From: Chlamydiota bacterium | Lineage (GTDB): Bacteria; Chlamydiota; Chlamydiia; Chlamydiales; VGMA01 | Length of the DNA: 8,455 nucleotides | Reading direction: 5' to 3' | Assembly (NCBI GenBank): GCA_016866575.1 | Contig: VGMA01000068.1 | Coordinates: 1-8,455 of the forward strand | In this document: positions 1-5,529 of the stretch, in pieces | Layout: each line of letters opens with the position of its first letter | How positions within the stretch are numbered: position 1 is the stretch's first letter | Notes under the pieces: generated by a model | Databases searched by the model: none | What the model was told of the DNA's origin: nothing | Seen by the model: the letters and a program-made list of their open reading frames with translations, nothing else | Position numbers and translations under genes: made by a program

Positions 1-271
1 TTTGCTGAGAATAGTCATAAGGACGATCACTATTTCTACAGATCCATCGCACTGTGTAGAGCGCATAAATCGAGTTGTGCTGCGGGCTAAAAGCTGTTTG
101 CTCATAATCAAAATAGCTAGTAGCGCCTCTATCTACATTCACTGTTGCAACTTTTGTCCCTTGTGCATCAAAGATGAGCGCTGTTAGCGGATAGGGACTA
201 TCGTTAATCATGGTAATGGTTCTTGCAAAAAGAGAAGAGCTAGTAAATAAAAGTGTGCACCAACGGATCAT
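1..271 (-). CDS. Small exported protein of unknown function, 3' end cut by window edge
   Basis: This frame is open from an ATG at 271 to the left edge, giving the first 90 residues with no stop. It begins MIRWCTLLFTSSSLFA followed by RTITMINDSPYPL, a short signal peptide with a likely cleavage after Ala16, so the product should be exported. The mature start is rich in Thr, Asp and aromatic residues, with an even beta-like hydrophobic pattern; one cysteine (in VRWICR) is visible there. The gene is tied to oppA: the oppA stop and this start share one base (TGATG), and a strong GGAGGA ribosome binding site lies inside the oppA 3' end, so translational coupling is likely. The real gene is on this strand; an open frame on the opposite strand here lacks such support. 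I do not recognise the family with confidence. It resembles short secreted hypothetical proteins of Chlamydiae, which is inference only. Confidence 0.8.
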   Translation of the reverse strand, partial: MIRWCTLLFTSSSLFARTITMINDSPYPLTALIFDAQGTKVATVNVDRGATSYFDYEQTAFSPQHNSIYALYTVRWICRNSDRPYDYSQQ

Positions 272-1893
272 CAAACATCCTCCTCTAGGTGGGCCCATTT
301 AAAATCAATGTGTCCTGATTCAGAAAGAACCACATCTTTTAAACCTTGATTTTGCATATGGAGCATTGTGTAGTGAAAAATTGGAATCACCGGCATCGCA
401 TCGATGAGAAGTTTTTCTGAATACTGAAGATGCTCTCTTCGCTCTTCTGGTGTAGAAGAAAGATAAGAGGCTTCTAACGCTTTAGCGTAATCAGGACTTT
501 CCCAATTTGTGTTATTGGTCCCGATATTTTTTGATTTGAATACTTCTAAGAAATTGATTGGATCATTGAAATCAGCTATCCATGAACCACAAGCGAGTTG
601 ATAATCTTTTTTCGACATTCTATCAAAAAAAACTTTCGCCTCTACAGGATCTAATTTTGCTTTAATGCCAAGTGAGCTTTTCCACTGATCTTGGATTGCT
701 TGAGCTATTCTGTGGTTTCGTTGATCTGCTACGTACATAATCGTCAAATCAGGTAAATCATGAGATGAGATTTGTTCAGATGTTAAAGCATGTTCGAAAA
801 GCTCTAGCGCCTTTTCTATTGATCCATCGGCAAAGTAAGGTTTTTGTTGGAGCCCCATAGAAACGGGTACAATACCGGTAGCAGGGATTTGATGCCCTTG
901 TGTGATGTGTTCAACGATGGAGTTTCTATCAATTGCTAAAGCTAACGCTCTTCTAACTTCTGTTTTATTGCATGGAAATTTAGAGGTGTTGGTTCGTATC
1001 CAGTATGTGCCAAGTAAGGGATCTGACGAGATTTTACCCTCTTTTGTCAAATAGTTGATTGCATCGATAGGCACAGAAGAAAAAGGAGAGCCCTCCCAGT
1101 GGAGCTCTTTATTTTCAAACATTTTAAAGCCTGTTTCTTCATTGACCATCAACATTTTGATTTTTTCTAACTTGACCGCTTCTTTGTCCCAGTAGTTAGG
1201 GTTTTTTACAGCAATGATTTCATTACTATGGCTCCACTTATGGAGTAAAAACGGGCCATTACAGATAAAAGATTTTGCCTCCATATTCCAATGGGGATGC
1301 TCTTTTTCATACTGTCCATTGACTGGAAAAAAAATAGGTAAACTTGTCAGTTCAAGTAAGTAGGGAACCGGGTGCTCTAACTCTACCACAATCGTATCTT
1401 CACTTACGGCATAGGCGCCTAAAAAACTTGTTGGAAGTTCACCATTTTTGATGCTTTTACCATTTTTGATTGCATACAACAAAAAGGCATTGTCAGAAGG
1501 AAAAGAGGGAGAAAGAGATTTTTTCCAAGCATAAATAAAGTCTTCCGCTGTCAGAGGATCGCCATTTGACCAAAAAGAGTGTTTGAGTTTGAAAGTGTAG
1601 GTTTTTTTATCTTCTGAGATTTTTACTGATTCAGCAAGTGCTAGCTCGGTCATTCCGTTTTTGCCAACACGAGTTAACCCTTCGCCAAACATGCGAGCTA
1701 AGTTGATGCAAGATAAAGAGCGCACTTTGCGAGGATCAAGAGTTTGAGGCTCAGAAACTATGTTTAGTGAAATGACTTGCTCTAAGTTAACTTTTAGAGA
1801 TTTTTTTCTTTCATGCTTAGCTTTAGGTTTAGATGCACAGCCACCAAGAAAAAGGATCAGTGAAGTAGATAGAATGTAACTAATATGCCTCAT
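271..1893 (-). CDS. oppA: Oligopeptide ABC transporter substrate-binding lipoprotein (OppA, SBP_bac_5)
   Basis: This 540-residue protein is a periplasmic peptide-binding component of an Opp/Dpp-type ABC transporter. A lipoprotein signal peptide ends in a lipobox LGGC with Cys19 as the lipidated residue. A Lys-rich linker follows, then the family-typical start SEPQTLDPRKV (47-57). The SBP_bac_5 signature lies at about 88-122, with YTFKL, FWSNGDPLTAEDF and YAW. Near residues 433-478 is the conserved ACGSWIADFNDPINFL block, and the C-terminal AMPVIPIFHYT region is also typical. The length is normal for the family. The ATG is preceded by GGGG four bases upstream, a weak ribosome binding site. No permease or ATPase genes are in view, so the partners must be encoded elsewhere; chlamydiae commonly carry several oppA paralogues. 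It is divergent from an NlpC/P60 peptidase gene, which suggests peptidoglycan peptides as a possible ligand. The exact substrate cannot be read from the sequence. Confidence 0.95.
   Translation of the reverse strand: MRHISYILSTSLILFLGGCASKPKAKHERKKSLKVNLEQVISLNIVSEPQTLDPRKVRSLSCINLARMFGEGLTRVGKNGMTELALAESVKISEDKKTYTFKLKHSFWSNGDPLTAEDFIYAWKKSLSPSFPSDNAFLLYAIKNGKSIKNGELPTSFLGAYAVSEDTIVVELEHPVPYLLELTSLPIFFPVNGQYEKEHPHWNMEAKSFICNGPFLLHKWSHSNEIIAVKNPNYWDKEAVKLEKIKMLMVNEETGFKMFENKELHWEGSPFSSVPIDAINYLTKEGKISSDPLLGTYWIRTNTSKFPCNKTEVRRALALAIDRNSIVEHITQGHQIPATGIVPVSMGLQQKPYFADGSIEKALELFEHALTSEQISSHDLPDLTIMYVADQRNHRIAQAIQDQWKSSLGIKAKLDPVEAKVFFDRMSKKDYQLACGSWIADFNDPINFLEVFKSKNIGTNNTNWESPDYAKALEASYLSSTPEERREHLQYSEKLLIDAMPVIPIFHYTMLHMQNQGLKDVVLSESGHIDFKWAHLEEDV
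278..283 (-). promoter_or_regulatory. Ribosome binding site for the exported-protein gene, inside oppA
   Basis: The minus strand reads GGAGGA six bases before the ATG at 271, within an AGAGGAGG run. This is the best Shine-Dalgarno match in the window and it decides the start of the downstream gene. It lies within the last codons of oppA (Leu-Glu-Glu-Asp-Val), so both genes are read from the same mRNA. Confidence 0.8.
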
Positions 1894-1915
1894 AATACCC
1901 CGTATAGAAACAAGT

Positions 1916-1927
1916 CGAATGTATTCG
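1916..1927. repeat. Short palindrome CGAAT-GT-ATTCG near the predicted oppA transcription start
   Basis: Perfect 5-base arms surround a 2-base centre, immediately downstream of the position where transcription from the TATAAT box would begin. The centre is too short for a stable RNA hairpin, so if functional it would more likely act as a DNA-binding site. It may also be chance. Confidence 0.3.
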
Positions 1928-1934
1928 TTTTTTG

Positions 1935-1940
1935 ATTATA
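1935..1940 (-). promoter_or_regulatory. Candidate -10 box of the oppA promoter
   Basis: The minus strand carries a perfect TATAAT at 1940-1935, about 41 bases before the oppA ATG, giving a predicted leader of roughly 35 bases. No good -35 hexamer is seen: TTATGG at 16 bases or CTTATG at 17 bases upstream match poorly. In such AT-rich DNA a single perfect -10 box can arise by chance, so this is a moderate call. Confidence 0.4.
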
Positions 1941-1983
1941 GTTCAAGAGAGCTTACCCATAAGATATAAAAAATTTGTGAATA

Positions 1984-2004
1984 CTTTTCTTTTTGCAAGA
2001 AAAG
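1984..2004. repeat. Inverted repeat in the divergent oppA / NlpC spacer
   Basis: CTTTTCTT at 1984-1991 and AAGAAAAG at 1997-2004 form a perfect 8-base inverted repeat around a 5-base loop (TTTGC). It sits between the two divergent genes, 51 bases before the plus-strand ATG. It has no following T-run on either strand, so it is not a convincing terminator. It could be an operator or a leader hairpin. The low-complexity purine/pyrimidine arms raise the chance of coincidence. Confidence 0.4.
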
Positions 2005-2055
2005 AAGAATGAGAAAAAATAAGTTCTAAATCAAGAACATGGTAAACTACAAAAT

Positions 2056-2745
2056 ATGTTTACCTTTTTAGAGCCAACACCTATTTTCAATCGACAAGAT
2101 CTTGAGAATGTCTTTTCTAAAGATGCACTTTTATTCGATGAAGAAAAATTGCTTCGCGCTCTTGAATTCATTGCACTTGAAAATACAGCGTTTAACATCG
2201 TGAAAGCATCACAGATCTATCCTCATATTCTCGAGATCAAAATACCTAAATACAGCTCAAATTCTTCACTATATTTCGATAAGCGCTTTCTTCATGATCA
2301 AGAAAAACAAATTCAAGAAGTAAAAATCAGTAAAGAATCTGTTCTAGATCGTCTTTGGAATTTCCCAAAATGCATCTATGTTTGGGGTGGAAACTATGTG
2401 CAGGGGATAGAAAAAATCGCCAATCTCTATCCAGTCAACACAACAAATAGTTTTGAAAAGTCCTACAGTCTTTTCCAGGGTGTAGACTGCTCTGGCCTTT
2501 ACTACGAAGTGCTTCAAGCAACTATTCCTAGAAACACTAAAGAACTCATCAGCTATGGAAAACAGATCTCTTTAAATGCCATAGAGCCACTTGACATCCT
2601 TATATGGCCAGGGCACATGGTGATCGCTTTGGATCAGCAGAAAGTGATTGAATCGAGGCTGAAAGATGGAGGGGTCATTATAAGAGATCTTAAAGAGAGA
2701 ATTGACATGATCGACCACCCCTTTCAGGTGCGAAGAATCATTTAG
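2056..2745 (+). CDS. NlpC/P60-family cysteine peptidase, probable peptidoglycan peptide hydrolase
   Basis: The 229-residue product has an N-terminal region of about 100 residues of no recognised family and a C-terminal NlpC/P60 domain. The domain shows the YVWGG entry motif (108-112), the nucleophile motif DCSG with Cys145, and GHMVIAL with the expected catalytic His187. An IESR segment (198-201) follows, as is common in the family. These enzymes cut gamma-D-Glu-diaminopimelate bonds in peptidoglycan stem peptides, and a C. trachomatis homologue has been reported to degrade peptidoglycan. No signal peptide or membrane segment is visible at the N-terminus, so a cytoplasmic place of action is likely, in contrast to secreted NlpC/P60 enzymes. 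About 31 residues separate WGG from DCSG, more than in typical minimal domains. No Shine-Dalgarno is seen before the ATG, and no alternative in-frame start exists before the upstream stop at 2020. It is the only plus-strand gene here, divergent from oppA and convergent with the methyltransferase gene. Confidence 0.9.
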   Translation: MFTFLEPTPIFNRQDLENVFSKDALLFDEEKLLRALEFIALENTAFNIVKASQIYPHILEIKIPKYSSNSSLYFDKRFLHDQEKQIQEVKISKESVLDRLWNFPKCIYVWGGNYVQGIEKIANLYPVNTTNSFEKSYSLFQGVDCSGLYYEVLQATIPRNTKELISYGKQISLNAIEPLDILIWPGHMVIALDQQKVIESRLKDGGVIIRDLKERIDMIDHPFQVRRII

Positions 2746-2760
2746 ATGAGATAGCAAGAC

Positions 2761-3582
2761 TTACTGCTTGATCGCTTCAACATGATATCCCACGGTAAAT
2801 TGAAAATAAGAACAATTTTCATCTATTTGATAAAGAAAGCGTGGTAGCAATTCCCCAAAAAGTTTCTTAATACATATATGTGTTTCTTCGGGATATAAGC
2901 TCTTATGAAGTTCCCAAAGACCTAAAAATCTTGTATTTTCTTGAGCAAGATATTTGAAAAAACCATTATTTGGGGTGATTTTTGTGATCTTCATTCCTGC
3001 TTCTGGAAGGAATTTTTGATACCAGTAAGGAGTAAATCCTGTGTAGAAGTGGTAAGGTTCTTGATGAAGTCCACAGGCAAAAGGAGCGCTTAGAAAAACA
3101 CAGCCCCCTTTTTTCAAAATACGAGATATTTCATAAAGAACTTGATCTGGATGAGGAACGTGTTCCAATACTTCAGTGCAGATTACAACATCAAAAAAAT
3201 CATCTTCTACAGGAATATTAGTGACATCCGAGACGAAATCAATTTCTCCATATTTTGTAGCTCCACCAAGTTTTTCTCCTTCATAACATTTTGCATCATG
3301 AGAAAAATATTCACAGTGGGAAAATAAAGATCTGTAAGGGCAGGTGCCGGCGCCAACATCAAGAATTTTACTACCTTTTGGTACTTTAGAAGCCAATTCA
3401 GCTATCCAAGCATCTCGATCGATTTGATTGAATCCATAGATTTCTGTGATATTTTTTTCCTGAATTTCTACACTGCAAATTTTTTTCATCAACGAATCTA
3501 TTGCTTCTTCTTCAGAGAATGTCAAATCAGCAAAAATCAAAGAAAAAGGAAAAAGAAATGTAGCAAAAAAAATGTAGTTCAT
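2761..3582 (-). CDS. Class I SAM-dependent methyltransferase with an N-terminal signal peptide
   Basis: The 273-residue protein starts with a hydrophobic stretch MNYIFFATFLFPFSLIFA and then the acidic DLTFSEEEA, which reads as a signal peptide cleaved after Ala18, although it has no early basic residue. The rest is a Methyltransf_11-like Rossmann domain. It has motif I ILDVGAGT (73-80), a SHDAKCY strand with Asp96, SDVTNIP (118-124), TEVLEHVPHP (136-145), RILKKGG...LSAP (154-167) and the HQEPYHFYTGFTP block (173-185). All SAM-binding elements look intact, so activity is plausible. The substrate is unknown; related enzymes often act in surface-glycan pathways. The mature part has nine cysteines. 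The ATG overlaps the upstream DUF268 stop (ATGA) with only a weak AGAAG before it, so translation is probably coupled. The gene ends 15 bases from the convergent NlpC/P60 gene. Export of a SAM enzyme is unusual. An N-out membrane anchor with a cytoplasmic domain is the alternative. Confidence 0.9.
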   Translation of the reverse strand: MNYIFFATFLFPFSLIFADLTFSEEEAIDSLMKKICSVEIQEKNITEIYGFNQIDRDAWIAELASKVPKGSKILDVGAGTCPYRSLFSHCEYFSHDAKCYEGEKLGGATKYGEIDFVSDVTNIPVEDDFFDVVICTEVLEHVPHPDQVLYEISRILKKGGCVFLSAPFACGLHQEPYHFYTGFTPYWYQKFLPEAGMKITKITPNNGFFKYLAQENTRFLGLWELHKSLYPEETHICIKKLFGELLPRFLYQIDENCSYFQFTVGYHVEAIKQ

Positions 3583-4352
3583 TCTTCTGGTGTTAAGTAA
3601 AAGATGGGTTGATAAATATGATAACCAAGAGGAGCGTTAAGCATGGATGTGTCCCAACCAAAATGGGCAAGAACTTTCCATCCCTTTAAGAGCATAGGAA
3701 GTCTTATTTTTCCGTAAATTCTGTGAACATTCCAAACAAGTGCATCTTGTCCGACAGGTACTGCTAAAATCATTTTCCCACCCGGCTTAAGAAAGTTTTT
3801 AGCTTTGTTCATGAACTCTAAGTCCCCTTGAGGGTTAATAGGATCACCATATCTACCAAGTCCATCATGCTCTATGCTCGATATTGATAGTAGTAGATCA
3901 AACCGTCTAGGGTTTTTTTCAAACTCGGCAACACTCAAAACTTCTAAAGAGGGGTGGTCTGTTGATAAGGTATTGTATTCAACGGTAATGGGTTTACCCC
4001 CAAACGCGATGACAATGCTTTCATACCAAGGTAAAGCAGAGCCTATGATACCAACTTCTTTTCCCTCAATAGGAAAAGTGCCAAGTAAATCGTATAGCCA
4101 GGTATCTGTGATGCCGTAATATCCCGTACCTTGCTGTTTAACGATTTCGATGTTAGCGTCGATTTCTTCTCTGGAATAGAATTTTGTTTCATTTTCAGAA
4201 TAGCTGTCATCGCGATACCAATCTAGAACGGGTATTGTTTTTTCTAAGGTATAGCTATCGTACAATTCTTCGGGGATTGAAGCAGGAGGTATAGCAAAAA
4301 GTAGAGAAGAAGATAAACAAAAGGCGAATAGATGCAAATTTTTTAATATCAT
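3579..4352 (-). CDS. DUF268-type, methyltransferase-like protein with a signal peptide
   Basis: The 257-residue protein opens with MILKNLHLFAFCLSSSLLFA, a classic signal peptide (Lys4, hydrophobic core, LFA cleavage after residue 20), then the mature IPPASIPEEL. The rest matches the DUF268 pattern as I know it: GIIGSALPWYES (101-112), ITVEYN (122-127) with Glu125, SISSIEHDGLGRYGDP (156-171), NPQGD, and LKPGGKMILAVPVG (188-201) followed by WNVHRIYG (207-214). The order resembles a class I methyltransferase: a Gly-containing motif I, an acidic ribose-binding position, then the LKPGG turn. However, motif I is not the usual GxGxG. DUF268 was named from Caenorhabditis proteins of unknown function and has bacterial members; catalysis is not established to my knowledge. 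The mature chain has no cysteine. It is the first gene of a two-gene unit with the methyltransferase downstream. No Shine-Dalgarno precedes the ATG. Confidence 0.85.
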   Translation of the reverse strand: MILKNLHLFAFCLSSSLLFAIPPASIPEELYDSYTLEKTIPVLDWYRDDSYSENETKFYSREEIDANIEIVKQQGTGYYGITDTWLYDLLGTFPIEGKEVGIIGSALPWYESIVIAFGGKPITVEYNTLSTDHPSLEVLSVAEFEKNPRRFDLLLSISSIEHDGLGRYGDPINPQGDLEFMNKAKNFLKPGGKMILAVPVGQDALVWNVHRIYGKIRLPMLLKGWKVLAHFGWDTSMLNAPLGYHIYQPIFYLTPEE

Positions 4353-4393
4353 GTATAAATTCTATATAAAAACAAATAGTATGCAAACAAATT

Positions 4394-4409
4394 TTCTATT
4401 TTTATAGAA
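4394..4409. repeat. AT-rich inverted repeat in the spacer upstream of the DUF268 gene
   Basis: TTCTAT and ATAGAA form perfect 6-base arms around TTTT. The spacer 4353-4434 is strongly AT-rich and holds further CTAT/ATAG pairs closer to the DUF268 start. There is no GC-rich stem and no T-run in the minus direction, so a terminator for the upstream ribonuclease gene is not supported. A regulatory site or chance are both possible. Confidence 0.3.
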
Positions 4410-4434
4410 TGATCGAGTCTGAATTTGGATTTGT

Positions 4435-4923
4435 TTATTCGATTTCACCTAGAGCGATGCTGTTGTAACGCTCCTCGAAGATGATCCGTAGTCTTTCGAG
4501 CTCTCTTTTACCTTGAAAAGGGATTTTGTGTTCCTCTTTTTTTCGAGTTTTACGCGAAAGAAATTTAAGAAACTGTTCGTTTGAAACCACTTTAGCGCCT
4601 AGCATTTTGGAGTGGTTTGCTAAAGAAACATCAGAAGTGACAACAGTTGCTAGGCGGGTATTTTCAAGGCCATGAAGGATCTCTAGGATGTATTTGTCTG
4701 CGCAAAGACCTCTTGGAGAAAAAAGAACAGATAGCGATGAATGGTACTCAAGAGTTGGATTAGAGGTAGACAGCTCGCTGAGATTGTCAAAGATCACAGT
4801 TGCACTAAGTCTTGCATCAGCAACAAGGCCGGAAAGTAGATCGATAAGCTCGATACGGGTTTTTTCTATCGGCTTTTCTTCGATGATGGAAAATAGTAAG
4901 TTATAGCCGTCTATGTAATACAT
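4435..4923 (-). CDS. yacP: YacP/Rae1-like NYN-domain endoribonuclease
   Basis: The 162-residue protein is a compact NYN (PIN-like) nuclease of the YacP family. It shows YIDGYNLL at the start (Asp5, Asn8), VIFDN with Asp46, CADKYILE with Asp76, and VVTSD with Asp98. These acidic residues would form the metal-binding site. The same spacing and the AD..I and TSD motifs occur in Bacillus Rae1, a ribosome-associated endoribonuclease that cuts mRNA in the A site. A basic stretch SRKTRKKEEHK (123-133) could contact rRNA or RNA, and the C-terminal helix is charged. The length is close to that of the family. The ATG lies inside the 3' end of rdgB (13-base overlap, different frame) and has no clear Shine-Dalgarno, so translation probably depends on rdgB. 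Family assignment is firm; the ribosome role is transferred from Bacillus. Confidence 0.85.
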   Translation of the reverse strand: MYYIDGYNLLFSIIEEKPIEKTRIELIDLLSGLVADARLSATVIFDNLSELSTSNPTLEYHSSLSVLFSPRGLCADKYILEILHGLENTRLATVVTSDVSLANHSKMLGAKVVSNEQFLKFLSRKTRKKEEHKIPFQGKRELERLRIIFEERYNSIALGEIE

Positions 4924-5507
4924 GCTTGTAAGGCGTTTGAGAGTTTATCAAGAGCTTTTCGTCGATGTGAGATCCGATTTTTTGTCGCTTCGTCAAGCTC
5001 TGCAAACGTTTTGCCGTAATCGTATTTTACAAATAAAGAATCATACCCAAAGCCGTTTCTTCCTCTTTCTTCTAACAGCAAGATCCCCTCGCAAGTGCCT
5101 GAACACGTTTTTACGATTCCATCAGGTTTAGCGAGCGCTAAAACACATTCAAAATATCCTGTACGCTCTGACTCTTTCAATTTTTTGAGTTTATCTACAA
5201 GCTTAGAGCGGTTTTCTGCATCGCTGGCATTTTCGCCTGCATACCTTGCACTAATTACGCCGGGCTCTCCGTGTAAAGCGGGAACAACAAGGCCTGAGTC
5301 GTCGGCTAATACAATTTTACCAAGCACTTTTGCTGCATTTAGTGCTTTAATCTTTGCATTTTCTTCGAAGGTAGATCCTGTTTCCTCAGGGGGAACATAG
5401 GAGGGAAAATCTCGTAAAGAGAGAATATCTACCTGCACAAGAGGTTTAAGCATCGTGCGAAGCTCCATAATCTTGTGCAGATTCGTAGTGGCTATAACAA
5501 TTTCCAT
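4911..5507 (-). CDS. rdgB: Non-canonical purine NTP pyrophosphatase (RdgB/Ham1)
   Basis: This enzyme hydrolyses ITP, dITP and XTP to monophosphates and so keeps deaminated purines out of RNA and DNA; it is cytosolic. From the ATG at 5507 the protein has 198 residues, starting MEIVIATTNLHK, the usual family N-terminus with the TxNxxK substrate loop. Other motifs are ETGSTFEENA (42-51), the catalytic LADDSGL (67-73), PGVISARYAG (82-91), GRNGFGYDSLF (149-159) and NRISHRRKAL (177-186). The frame can be extended to a TTG at 5537, which would add ten residues and overlap greA by 8 bases; neither start has a good Shine-Dalgarno, and family alignment favours the ATG. The gene follows greA by 22 bases and overlaps the YacP-like gene by 13. 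The FPSYVPPEETG and LFVKYDYGKTFAEL segments closely resemble the chlamydial Ham1 as I remember it. Confidence 0.95.
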   Translation of the reverse strand: MEIVIATTNLHKIMELRTMLKPLVQVDILSLRDFPSYVPPEETGSTFEENAKIKALNAAKVLGKIVLADDSGLVVPALHGEPGVISARYAGENASDAENRSKLVDKLKKLKESERTGYFECVLALAKPDGIVKTCSGTCEGILLLEERGRNGFGYDSLFVKYDYGKTFAELDEATKNRISHRRKALDKLSNALQACIT

Positions 5508-5529
5508 GGAGAGAAAGACTACTACATTC

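Noticed and set aside
2..187. Plus-strand open frame of 61 codons at the left edge
   Set aside because: It lies antisense to the signal-peptide gene on the minus strand, which has a strong ribosome binding site and coupling to oppA; its own sequence is Cys/Ile-rich with no family resemblance.
2572..2757. Minus-strand open frame over the 3' end of the NlpC/P60 gene
   Set aside because: It is the reverse shadow of the conserved GHMVIAL region, with no recognisable domain.
2746..2760. Bidirectional terminator between the convergent NlpC/P60 and methyltransferase genes
   Set aside because: The 15-base gap has no inverted repeat and no T-run.
3142..5400. Plus-strand open frames at 3142-3327, 3874-4119, 4688-4906, 4922-5131 and 5095-5400
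   Set aside because: All lie antisense to firmly identified genes (methyltransferase, DUF268, YacP-like, RdgB) and encode low-complexity Ser/Phe-rich sequences typical of shadows.
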